Shown here piece by piece: positions 35,228-43,230 of a DNA stretch of 64,000 bases (positions are counted from its first letter, which is position 1; each line of letters starts with the position of its first letter). Source of the stretch: EW11 sp035765635. GTDB taxonomy: Bacteria > Verrucomicrobiota > Verrucomicrobiia > Opitutales > Opitutaceae. The position numbers and the translations under genes were made by a program. The DNA is taken from the NCBI GenBank assembly GCA_035765635.1, contig DASTWZ010000044.1, positions 62,001 through 126,000 of the forward strand, written 5' to 3'. The notes under the pieces were generated by a model. It was given only the letters and a program-made list of their open reading frames with translations. It had not been told where the DNA came from and did no database searches.

Positions 35228-37723
35228 ATGGTTATTGGTCTCTTCATTCCTCTGGCCTGGCATTGGCATTGGCCAAAATTGTGGCCGATGATCCGCGGCA
35301 CGATCGAATCGGCCGAACGGCAGGGCGCGACCGTCTACATTGTCGGCGACGCGACGCCGTCGGACCACCTGGATGTTGCGGAGACATCGACGACCACGGT
35401 GAAAGGTGTCCGCGAACTCGACGGCTACATCTTCGCCTTTCCCAACGCGACCTTTCTGAGGTACGCGGAAACGCTTCATCGAAGAGGGTGCCCCGTGATG
35501 ATCATCGGCCGTCGTGTCGGAGATGTGCCCCGCGTGCTCTGCAATAATTTCGAAGCGGTGCGCGGCGCGGTGAAAAATTTCGTCGAGCGCGGTCACCGCG
35601 AAATTGCGTTCGTCAATGGACCCGCGGAGAACCTCTGCGCCGCAGAGCGATTCCGGGGTTATCGTCAGGCCCTCGAGGAATGCGGTATCCAGTTTGACCC
35701 TACACGCGTTTTCGAGGGCGACATGAGCGAACAAACCTCGCGCGACGTCGTGACGAAGGCATTGCGCGAAGGCGTCACTTTTTCCGCGGTGATCGCCACG
35801 AACGATCTCACCGCGATTGGCGTGATGGATGCGCTCAAAGACTGTGGAAAAACAGTGCCGGCGGACGCCGAGGTTATTGGTTTCGACAACGTGCCGCGTT
35901 CGCACTGGTCGACGCCATCGCTTTCCACCTTCGACATGCAGGCTTACCGCCTTGGATACAATGCGGTGGAGCGGGTGTTGAGCGTCGCTCGCGGCGAGAA
36001 GATTTCCACGGAAGCGCTGATCGAAACTCCCTTCGTCGAGCGGAGTTCGACGCGTTCGGATTCTTCGCAGAAATCTTTCGCGTCGGAGTGGGCGGAGGGT
36101 GAGTTCTTTTGTGAGCGGCAGCTCGAGCGCGTGCTCGCCCGGCCGGAAGGACGGCAGCAGAGGAGGAGACTCGCCGAGCTCGACGTCGCTTCGCCGGAAT
36201 TCGCCGAAACCTTTCGCGCGTTTCTCGAAACCGCAACGCGGGCCGGAGTCGGCGCGAGCAGTTTGTATTCAGTTCTTGGTGACGCGTTGGCGCGCAGCCA
36301 GACGGGCTCGTTCCTGGCGGCCGCGAAGGTGTTCGAGACATTGTCGTCGGCGGCGGTGAACGAGCAGAAAAGCGAACTCGACATGGGCGTCGTTTTCGCC
36401 GCGGCAACTCTGCCGCTGCGCGAGCTTTCTTTCGAAAGCGTCGACGAAGCCGTGGTCATCGACGGACTGCGGCAAACGCTGCGCACACTGAAGATCGAGC
36501 GCGCCGGCTTGGTTTTGCACCATGGCGAAAGTGCGGCGGCGTTCGAGACCGACGAAGGCAAGTGGATGAATTTTTCAGAGCAGTCACCCATGCGACCCTT
36601 TTCGTCGACTGAGCTGGAAGCACTGACGAAGCCGGAGTCGCAGCCCGGCGCGTTTGTCATCCTGCCGCTGAATTATCGCGGAGTGCAATTTGGGCAGCTG
36701 TTCCTCGATGCGAGCACGCCATTCCTGATTCATTTTCCAGATTTGATGGGGCAGCTCGCCGCGGCACTCCATGGCGCGCGCATGCACTCGGCCCTGGCTC
36801 GGGCGAATCGCGATCTGGAAGCTTCACGCGTGCAAGCGGAAATCGTGAACGAGCAACTCGCGAAATCCTACGAGACGTTGAAGAACACACAGCGCGAGCT
36901 TTTCGAAACGTCGCGCCTCGCCGGCATCGCGGAAATGGCGACAGGCGTGCTGCACAATATCGGGAATGTGCTCAACAGCGTGAACACGTCGGCGACCGTC
37001 GCCGCGGACATCGCGCGAAATTCGAAAGTGTCCGCCCTGATGCGCGTTGTGGAAATGCTCGAGCAAAACCGTGAACACCTCGCGGAGTTTCTCACCAAGG
37101 ATCCGCGCGGCTCGGTGGTCATCGATTATTTGAAACGTCTCGCCGGAATTTTGAACTCGGAACAGGCCGAGTCGCTGAAGGAGTTCGATACGTTGCGCGA
37201 AAAGATCGACCACTTGAATCAGATCGTGGCGGCGCAGCAGAGCTACGCGAATGTCGCGTCGATCTCGGAGACGATCGAGCCGGCTGAGCTGATCGAACAC
37301 GCGGTGCGGCTTTCCGACGCGGCGCTTTCCCGTCACCGCGTCAGCGTGCGGCGCGAGATCGCGCGGACTGCGGCCGTGCGAGTGCCGCGCCAACGCGCCC
37401 TGCAGGTGCTGGTCAACTTGATCACGAATGCGAAGGAGGCGGTGAATCAGCGCGTGCCGGGAGATCGTGAGATCTTGCTGGACGTGCGCGATGGCGGACC
37501 CGGCAGAGTGACGATTTCCGTGGCCGACAACGGGGCAGGTATCGCGCCGGAAAATCTCACGCGGATTTTCGCGTTCGGTTTTACCACGAAAAAGAACGGT
37601 CACGGCTTTGGTCTGCACAGCAGCGCGTTGGCGGCGAAGGAAATGCAAGGCGCGCTTCGCGCCGAAAGCGCGGGCGTCGGAAAAGGCGCGACCTTTGTCT
37701 TGGAATTGCCCGCCGCGGTTTAA
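35228..37723 (+). CDS. Histidine kinase with an N-terminal LacI-type ligand-binding domain
   Basis: This protein has 831 residues from ATG at 35228. A TTG start 24 codons earlier is possible but adds nothing recognisable. Residues 1-275 match the effector domain of LacI/GalR repressors (IGLFIPLAWHW, then MIRGTIESAERQGATVYIVG, and later IATNDLTAIGVMDALKD and VIGFDNVP), but there is no HTH. There is also no signal peptide or membrane helix, so ligand sensing should be cytoplasmic. A GAF-like middle and a coiled coil (ALARANRDLEASRVQAE) lead to the H-box ATGVLHNIGNVLNSV with H576. The HATPase domain has NLITNAKEAV, DNGAGIAPENL and the F/G2 region TTKKNGHGFGLHSS. No response regulator is adjacent. 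A sugar or purine-like ligand is inferred only from the fold. Confidence 0.82.
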   Translation: MVIGLFIPLAWHWHWPKLWPMIRGTIESAERQGATVYIVGDATPSDHLDVAETSTTTVKGVRELDGYIFAFPNATFLRYAETLHRRGCPVMIIGRRVGDVPRVLCNNFEAVRGAVKNFVERGHREIAFVNGPAENLCAAERFRGYRQALEECGIQFDPTRVFEGDMSEQTSRDVVTKALREGVTFSAVIATNDLTAIGVMDALKDCGKTVPADAEVIGFDNVPRSHWSTPSLSTFDMQAYRLGYNAVERVLSVARGEKISTEALIETPFVERSSTRSDSSQKSFASEWAEGEFFCERQLERVLARPEGRQQRRRLAELDVASPEFAETFRAFLETATRAGVGASSLYSVLGDALARSQTGSFLAAAKVFETLSSAAVNEQKSELDMGVVFAAATLPLRELSFESVDEAVVIDGLRQTLRTLKIERAGLVLHHGESAAAFETDEGKWMNFSEQSPMRPFSSTELEALTKPESQPGAFVILPLNYRGVQFGQLFLDASTPFLIHFPDLMGQLAAALHGARMHSALARANRDLEASRVQAEIVNEQLAKSYETLKNTQRELFETSRLAGIAEMATGVLHNIGNVLNSVNTSATVAADIARNSKVSALMRVVEMLEQNREHLAEFLTKDPRGSVVIDYLKRLAGILNSEQAESLKEFDTLREKIDHLNQIVAAQQSYANVASISETIEPAELIEHAVRLSDAALSRHRVSVRREIARTAAVRVPRQRALQVLVNLITNAKEAVNQRVPGDREILLDVRDGGPGRVTISVADNGAGIAPENLTRIFAFGFTTKKNGHGFGLHSSALAAKEMQGALRAESAGVGKGATFVLELPAAV

Positions 37724-37863
37724 GCGTTGCGGCGGCGCTTTTGTTCACCGCAGCGAACGACGGTAGCGCGGATCAGTCCGCCGGTTAGGGGGCTTCTCCC
37801 GATTTCGACGTAAGAGGCGGATTGGGCGCTGCACTGCCGGCGAAAATGCGGTCCAATTTCCTC

Positions 37864-39249
37864 ATGGAAAACGCGGAACAGACAGAAGTGCTGGTCATCG
37901 GCGCGGGGGTTGCCGGATTGATCGCAGCGCGCGATTTGGCGAGTGGCGGATTGCGCGTGGTGCTGTTGGAAGCGCGTGGGCGAATCGGAGGGCGCATGTT
38001 GACGCGGCGTCCCATCGGCGATCCGTCGGTCGAACTCGGTCCGGAATTTGTGCATGGCGAAAATCCCGTGCTGACCGGTTTGGTCAAGGAGTCCGGTATC
38101 CAACTTGTGGATTCGCCGGCCAAACAATGGGTGGTGAGCGATCGAGGCATGCAGTCGCGCGATGATCTTTGGGATCGCTTGGCGGAGGTGATGAAGAGAA
38201 TCGACGCGCAGGAATTCAGTTCATTTGGGGCTTGGCTGAAGAACGGCGCGACCTCGATCGTGCCGGAGGATCGGGTGCAAGCGCGGGAGTTCGTGCAGAA
38301 TTTTCACGCGGGTTCCGTCGATTCGGTCAGCGCGAAAATTTTGAAGGAGACGACAGGCGGCACGGAAGACGAACAGCAACGGGTCAATAACGGCTACGAT
38401 CGCATCCCGCTGACACTGGCGGAGCAGGCCTACGCGGCGGGCGTCGCGATCGAACTAAACTCTGTCGTGAAGACGATCCGCTGGGAACCAGGAGCGGCGA
38501 CCGTGGAGGCCGCGACCGGCGGAGGATTCGAGAAGAAAATTTATCGCGCGAAAGCGGTGGTGATCACGCTGCCGTTGGGCGTCTTGAAGGCGGTGCCCGG
38601 GCAATTGGGGGCGATCGCGTTCGAGCCGGAATTGACGGAGAAACGCACGCTGTGGGAGCTGCTGCCGTTTGGCTTTGTAACCAGAATTACACTACGCTTT
38701 CGCGATTCGTTTTGGAATGAACCGTTCGTGCCGCCGCCCATGCGGAAAGCATCGGGCAAGGATTTTGGATTCTTGCATGCGCCCGGCGCTCCGGTGCCGG
38801 TTTGGTGGTCGTCGTCTCCCGCGCCGGTCTTGATCGGATGGGCTGGTGGTCCGGCATCGCGCGCGCTGGCGGGGAGGACGACCGAGGACATGGTTCAAGC
38901 GGGACTGCGCTCGTTGGCCGACGCTCTGGGATGCTCCTTTCCGGCGCTGCGCGAGGCGTTGGTCGAATCGTATCAACACGATTGGTCGGCCGATCCCTTC
39001 TGCCGCGGCGGCTACAGTTTCGCTGTTGCGGGCTTGGAAGATGCGCCGAGCCGACTGGCCGAGGCGGTGGAGAATACTTTGTTTTTCGCGGGCGAGGCGA
39101 CAGCGGAGCCGGCGGAACTCGGGACTGTCGGCGGTGCCCTCGACTCTGGCGTGCGCGTGGCGAAAGAAGTTCTCCGCGCCGTCCGCACTGACGCGCAAAA
39201 AATCTCAGCGCCGAACCCGTCGAATGACGGAGCTTCCGGGACGAAATGA
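37864..39249 (+). CDS. Flavin-dependent amine oxidase (monoamine oxidase-like)
   Basis: This FAD enzyme oxidises an amine, probably to an aldehyde with H2O2 release. The start is placed at ATG 37864, just before the dinucleotide fold. ATG at 37846 and TTG at 37822 are alternatives. The fold begins VLVIGAGVAGLIAARDL, with LEARGRIGGRM as the second FAD contact and SVELGPEFVHG. The C-terminal FAD motif is TLFFAGEATAEPAELGTVGG followed by SGVRVAKEV. The length of 461 residues fits the family. The substrate cannot be read from sequence. It lies 140 bp after the sensor kinase on the same strand. Confidence 0.85.
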   Translation: MENAEQTEVLVIGAGVAGLIAARDLASGGLRVVLLEARGRIGGRMLTRRPIGDPSVELGPEFVHGENPVLTGLVKESGIQLVDSPAKQWVVSDRGMQSRDDLWDRLAEVMKRIDAQEFSSFGAWLKNGATSIVPEDRVQAREFVQNFHAGSVDSVSAKILKETTGGTEDEQQRVNNGYDRIPLTLAEQAYAAGVAIELNSVVKTIRWEPGAATVEAATGGGFEKKIYRAKAVVITLPLGVLKAVPGQLGAIAFEPELTEKRTLWELLPFGFVTRITLRFRDSFWNEPFVPPPMRKASGKDFGFLHAPGAPVPVWWSSSPAPVLIGWAGGPASRALAGRTTEDMVQAGLRSLADALGCSFPALREALVESYQHDWSADPFCRGGYSFAVAGLEDAPSRLAEAVENTLFFAGEATAEPAELGTVGGALDSGVRVAKEVLRAVRTDAQKISAPNPSNDGASGTK

Positions 39250-39321
39250 AAGAACAGGGTTCTCCAAAACGAGCGCGTGGATTTTCTGGACGTCGCCATT
39301 AACTCGGCGAGTCTGCCGGTC

Positions 39322-40644
39322 ATGCATTGGAGCTCAAAATCTCTCGCCCTGCTCACCCTTAGTCTGAGTGCCACGGTCCTCGTAGGACCGCTCATGGCGG
39401 AAAAGGCGCCGCGCGGCGTCCCGACGATTACCGTGCCGGCGAACGACGCGGCGTGGCGCGAGAGCATCGAACAGGAGCTTCGCGGCAACATTCTCCCGTT
39501 CTGGATCAAGCACACGGTGGATCATGAGCGCGGCGGTTTCTATGGAGAAATCACGAACGATCTCAAGGTGGACAAGAACGCGGTGCGCGGCGCGCTGCTG
39601 ACCTCGCGCATTCTCTGGACGTATTCCAGCGCCTATTCGCGCTACAAGGATCCCGCTTACCTCGAAATGGCGAAGTGGGCCTACGATGACTTGATCAAGG
39701 TGTATTGGGATAACGAATACGGCGGTCTTTATTGGACCGCGTCGGCTGACGGCAAACCCATGCGCCGTGACAAGCAGATCTATGGCCAGGTTTTCGGCGT
39801 GTATGCACTCAGTGAATACTACCGCGTCACGCACGATCAGGCCGCGCTCGACAAAGCGATTCAGATCTACCGCCTGGTCGAGGAGCATGCCAAGGACCCG
39901 GTGAACGGCGGCTACTTCGAGGGATGCAGCCGGGAATGGAAACGCGAGGGCGCAAAAGCGCGCAACGTCACGGGCGGCAAGGGCACAAAGACCCAGAACA
40001 CGCACATCCATATTCTCGAGGCCTACACCAATCTGCTTCGCGCCTGGCCGGACGAAGGACTGAAGAAAAGCCATCGCGATCTGATCGAGGTGTTGATCAC
40101 GAAAATCGTCGATCCCAAGACGCATCACCTGATCCTCTTTCTCAGCGACGATTTCAAACCGCAGGGCACCGATATCTCGTATGGTCATGACATCGAGTTC
40201 AGCTGGCTCTTGACCGAAGCGGCGGACGTGCAGGGCGACGCGGCGCTGAAAGAACGCGCGAAAGCCGTGGCTCTCGATATCGCCGCGGTGACGCTCGCCG
40301 AGGGCGTCGATACGGATGGGAGCCTCTTCTATGAGTCAGAGCCTGGCGGCAAGACGGACGAACATCGCGAATGGTGGCCGCAGGCCGAGTCGGCCGTCGG
40401 CTTCTACAATGCGTATCAACTTTCTGGAGACGACAAGTATCGGCAGACCGCGATGCGGGAGTGGGGCTACATCGAGGCCTTCATGGTCGATCACAAGAAC
40501 GGCGAGTGGTTTCGCGCGCGGACGAAAGCGGGCAAGGTCGTGAATCGTGAGGCGAAGGTGAGCCTGTGGAAGTGCCCCTACCACAATGGTCGCTCGTGCC
40601 TGGAGTTGCTGGAGCGTTTGGAAAAAACCTCCGCAGCGCGGTAA
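39322..40644 (+). CDS. AGE-family epimerase, exported paralogue
   Basis: This is an N-acylglucosamine/cellobiose 2-epimerase-type enzyme on an (alpha/alpha)6 barrel. The start chosen is ATG 39322, because it opens a signal peptide (SLALLTLSLSATVLVGPLMA). A GTG at 39277 is the frame limit. The mature part begins IEQELRGNILPFWIKHTVDH and carries ERGGFYGEITNDL. The putative catalytic histidines are in TKTQNTHIHILEAY and SYGHDIEFSWLL, with a third His in SLWKCPYHNGRSCLELL. Length is 440 residues. A periplasmic location is unusual for this family. A cytoplasmic copy follows 61 bp downstream. Confidence 0.85.
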   Translation: MHWSSKSLALLTLSLSATVLVGPLMAEKAPRGVPTITVPANDAAWRESIEQELRGNILPFWIKHTVDHERGGFYGEITNDLKVDKNAVRGALLTSRILWTYSSAYSRYKDPAYLEMAKWAYDDLIKVYWDNEYGGLYWTASADGKPMRRDKQIYGQVFGVYALSEYYRVTHDQAALDKAIQIYRLVEEHAKDPVNGGYFEGCSREWKREGAKARNVTGGKGTKTQNTHIHILEAYTNLLRAWPDEGLKKSHRDLIEVLITKIVDPKTHHLILFLSDDFKPQGTDISYGHDIEFSWLLTEAADVQGDAALKERAKAVALDIAAVTLAEGVDTDGSLFYESEPGGKTDEHREWWPQAESAVGFYNAYQLSGDDKYRQTAMREWGYIEAFMVDHKNGEWFRARTKAGKVVNREAKVSLWKCPYHNGRSCLELLERLEKTSAAR

Positions 40645-40705
40645 GGGATATCAAAAGTTCGCTCTTCCAACTTCCCGGTCGGGACGCGTAATGGGTTGCC
40701 CTTAC

Positions 40706-41905
40706 ATGCAACCACAGACTCGTCTCGACTACATCACGCGCATCGAACAAGAGCTGCGTGAAAACATCCTCCCGTTCTGGATGAAGTACGGCGTCGATCG
40801 AGAGCGCGGCGGGTTGCACGGCGAAGTCGGGGCGGATCTCACGGTCAAACGCGATGCAGAGCGCGGCGCGCTTCTGAGCACGCGCGTGCTTTGGACGTTT
40901 TCGGCGGCGCATCGCCATTATCCGCAGAAGGATTATCTGCAAACGGCGACATGGGCCTATGAAGATTTGATCAAGCGTTTTTGGGACCAGGAGAATGGCG
41001 GTCTCTACTGGTCGGGAAGCGCGGACGGCAAACCGCTCCGCACGCGGAAGCAGGTTTACGGGCAGGCCTTCGGCATCTACGCGATGTCCGAATATTTCAA
41101 GGTCACGAAAGATCGGACCGCGCTCGACCGCGCGATCAGGATTTTCGAACTCCTCGAAACGCACTGCCGGGACACGGTGCACGGCGGATACCTCGAGGCG
41201 TTCACCGCCGAGTGGGGCGCGCTCGAGGACATGCGGCTCAGCGAAGTCGACATGAATGAACCGAAATCGCAGAACACGCACCTGCACGTGTTGGAAGGCT
41301 ACACGAATCTCCTGCGGGTTTGGCCGAACGACAAACTTCGCGAGGCGCAGCGCACGTTGATCGACACCATGCTCACGCGTATCCTCGACGCGAAGACGTT
41401 TCATCTCGGGCTGTTTTTCGACCTGCAGTGGAATTGGAAAACCGACCGCATTTCGTTTGGCCACGATATCGAAGCGGCGTGGCTGTTGCACGAAGCCGCG
41501 CAAGTCGTGGGAGATGCCGCTCAAATCGCTCGCGTGCGCGAAGTCGCTCTCGGCATCGCGAAAGTGACGTACGAGCAATCGTTGGATTCGGACGGCGCGC
41601 TTTTATATGAGGCGGATGCGAAGGGCATCACGCAGACGTATAAGGAGTGGTGGGTGCAGGCCGAGGCTGCGGTGGGTTTTCTCGATGCGTATCAGATCGG
41701 CAGGGACGAGAAATATTTGAAAACCGCGCTGCACCTCTGGGATTTCATCGAGGCCAAACTCGTCGATCGAAAAGGCGGCGAATGGTTTCGCAACGTGTCG
41801 CGCGAAGGCGCGCCGAGCGGAGAACCGAAGATCAGTTTTTGGAAGTGCCCGTATCACAACGGCCGTGCTTGCCTGGAGCTGGCCGACCGACTGAAGGCGC
41901 TGTAA
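40706..41905 (+). CDS. AGE-family epimerase (cellobiose/mannobiose 2-epimerase-like), cytoplasmic paralogue
   Basis: This protein has 399 residues from ATG at 40706 (MQPQTRLDYITRIEQEL). An ATG five codons earlier (40691) is possible. It aligns along its full length with the preceding gene (NILPFWMKYGVDRERGGLHG, QIYGQ/QVYGQ-AFGIYAMSE, SQNTHLHVLEGYTNLLR, SFGHDIEAAWLL, FWKCPYHNGRACLEL) but has no signal peptide. Conserved histidines match the epimerase active site. Likely substrates are beta-1,4-linked disaccharides or free hexoses. The tandem pair points to sugar isomerisation on both sides of the inner membrane. Confidence 0.88.
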   Translation: MQPQTRLDYITRIEQELRENILPFWMKYGVDRERGGLHGEVGADLTVKRDAERGALLSTRVLWTFSAAHRHYPQKDYLQTATWAYEDLIKRFWDQENGGLYWSGSADGKPLRTRKQVYGQAFGIYAMSEYFKVTKDRTALDRAIRIFELLETHCRDTVHGGYLEAFTAEWGALEDMRLSEVDMNEPKSQNTHLHVLEGYTNLLRVWPNDKLREAQRTLIDTMLTRILDAKTFHLGLFFDLQWNWKTDRISFGHDIEAAWLLHEAAQVVGDAAQIARVREVALGIAKVTYEQSLDSDGALLYEADAKGITQTYKEWWVQAEAAVGFLDAYQIGRDEKYLKTALHLWDFIEAKLVDRKGGEWFRNVSREGAPSGEPKISFWKCPYHNGRACLELADRLKAL

Positions 41906-41914
41906 ACCGCTTCG

Positions 41915-42886
41915 CTAGTCGTGCTTCGCTTCGAGATAAATCGTCGAACCGCACCAGCCGTCTTCACCGGGATTTAGGAACGGCGTGATCTGTTCCAGTT
42001 CACAGAAGTCGTAGCGTTTTTCACCGACCCAGATCTGGCTCGTGTATCCATGATCTGGTGACAGCTGCATCACTCCGTGAGTCGGACCGGGATGAACGAA
42101 GAGGGTCCACGACCCGCGCTTCACTTGGAGCATTTGTGGATGGAAGCCCAGTTTGGAGGTGACGATTCCGCTCGTAACTGTGGCACGGTCCCCGTCCACC
42201 GTGACACTCGCGACTGGCAGGACTTTCGCAGTATCCGGCTTGTCGCCGTGAATACCAACGATGCCGAGCGGCACATCATCCGATTTAACCAGGCCAACGT
42301 TCATGACGGCGGGCGCTTCGATGGGCACGACATGCATGCCGTAGTAGGGCAGGCTGTTCGCCCCAGGTTTCCAGCGCGCAGTGCAACGCAGCCGATTTCC
42401 CTGCCAGGCATATTCGCGGATGATCGCGGGATAAGCGGTGTTTTTTCGCGGCTCGTTCAGGATGAGGCGATCGCCTTCAGCCTCCGCCGACACCGCACTG
42501 GAGAACTCCCAATCCGCTGGCGGCGGCCAGCCCCAGCGACTTTGCGGCCCGAGCCAAAAACGATGGCCGCCCCAATTCGGCGAGGGCTTTCCTGGGAGCA
42601 ACTCGCCACGCTCTGCCGGAGCGGAAAGAAGATTCGACGCACCGTCGATCCCGCCGAGATAGATCAAGCGACCGCGAGATTCGGACACGATCGCGAGTGC
42701 CTGGCCTCGCACACTCTTCCAACTCGGCTCGTCGTGCCACTTTGTGGGTTCCCAAGTCGTCACACGTTCTGCGGCCGGCGTCTCAGCGAAAGCGAAGGTG
42801 GCGGCGGTGAGGCACGCGACGACACCAGCTGCGACGAGCCTGCCGATCGCCGGAACAATAAGAGCCTGGGCAAAGAATGAACGCAT
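41915..42886 (-). CDS. Secreted DUF4380-like protein
   Basis: This protein has 323 residues. The start is chosen at ATG 42886 because it opens a signal peptide (LVAAGVVACLTAATFAFAET), while the frame runs open to 43105. The mature part contains GRLIYLGGIDGASNLL and then NWGGHRFWLGPQ with WGWPPPADWE, the hallmark region of DUF4380 proteins, which have a mutarotase-like beta-sandwich. A carbohydrate-related role fits, as it is convergent with the two epimerase genes (9 bp apart). No catalytic assignment is possible from sequence. Confidence 0.7.
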   Translation of the reverse strand: MRSFFAQALIVPAIGRLVAAGVVACLTAATFAFAETPAAERVTTWEPTKWHDEPSWKSVRGQALAIVSESRGRLIYLGGIDGASNLLSAPAERGELLPGKPSPNWGGHRFWLGPQSRWGWPPPADWEFSSAVSAEAEGDRLILNEPRKNTAYPAIIREYAWQGNRLRCTARWKPGANSLPYYGMHVVPIEAPAVMNVGLVKSDDVPLGIVGIHGDKPDTAKVLPVASVTVDGDRATVTSGIVTSKLGFHPQMLQVKRGSWTLFVHPGPTHGVMQLSPDHGYTSQIWVGEKRYDFCELEQITPFLNPGEDGWCGSTIYLEAKHD

Positions 42887-43230
42887 CGCCGAACGGTCAG
42901 GACGAACATCGGGGTGAGCGATTGCTGATGCGTTCCCTCGTTTGAGTGGTCGATGAGCTGCCGCTTCGGTCGGGGTGAAACCCTCAGCCTCGCTCACGCT
43001 ATATAAAGAGATTGCTAAAAAGCCGCCGAGCGGACGGTCGAGGACACGAACTTCGCCGAAGATATTGCCGTTCGTTTCGTAGTGGAAACGTGAATACGCC
43101 AACAAGAGAGGTGTGCGCTCATGCGGTCGAGCATACTCCCCGGGCGGGTCGCCAACTCACACGAAATCACGGAGTACTCTAATCTTAAAAATTGCTGGGC
43201 GTTGACGCCAAATGGAGCAGGCGGGTCGCG
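42887..43230. other. Gap between the DUF4380-like gene and the chemosensory operon
   Basis: This is 344 bp with no convincing gene. It is the divergent regulatory region of the secreted protein (minus) and the chemosensory operon (plus). A TATATAA run lies at about 43000. A short stretch, ACTCACACGAAATCACGGAG near 43157, resembles a decayed unit of the CACGAA/CACGGA repeats. In-frame extensions of both flanking genes into this region have no start with better support. Confidence 0.5.
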
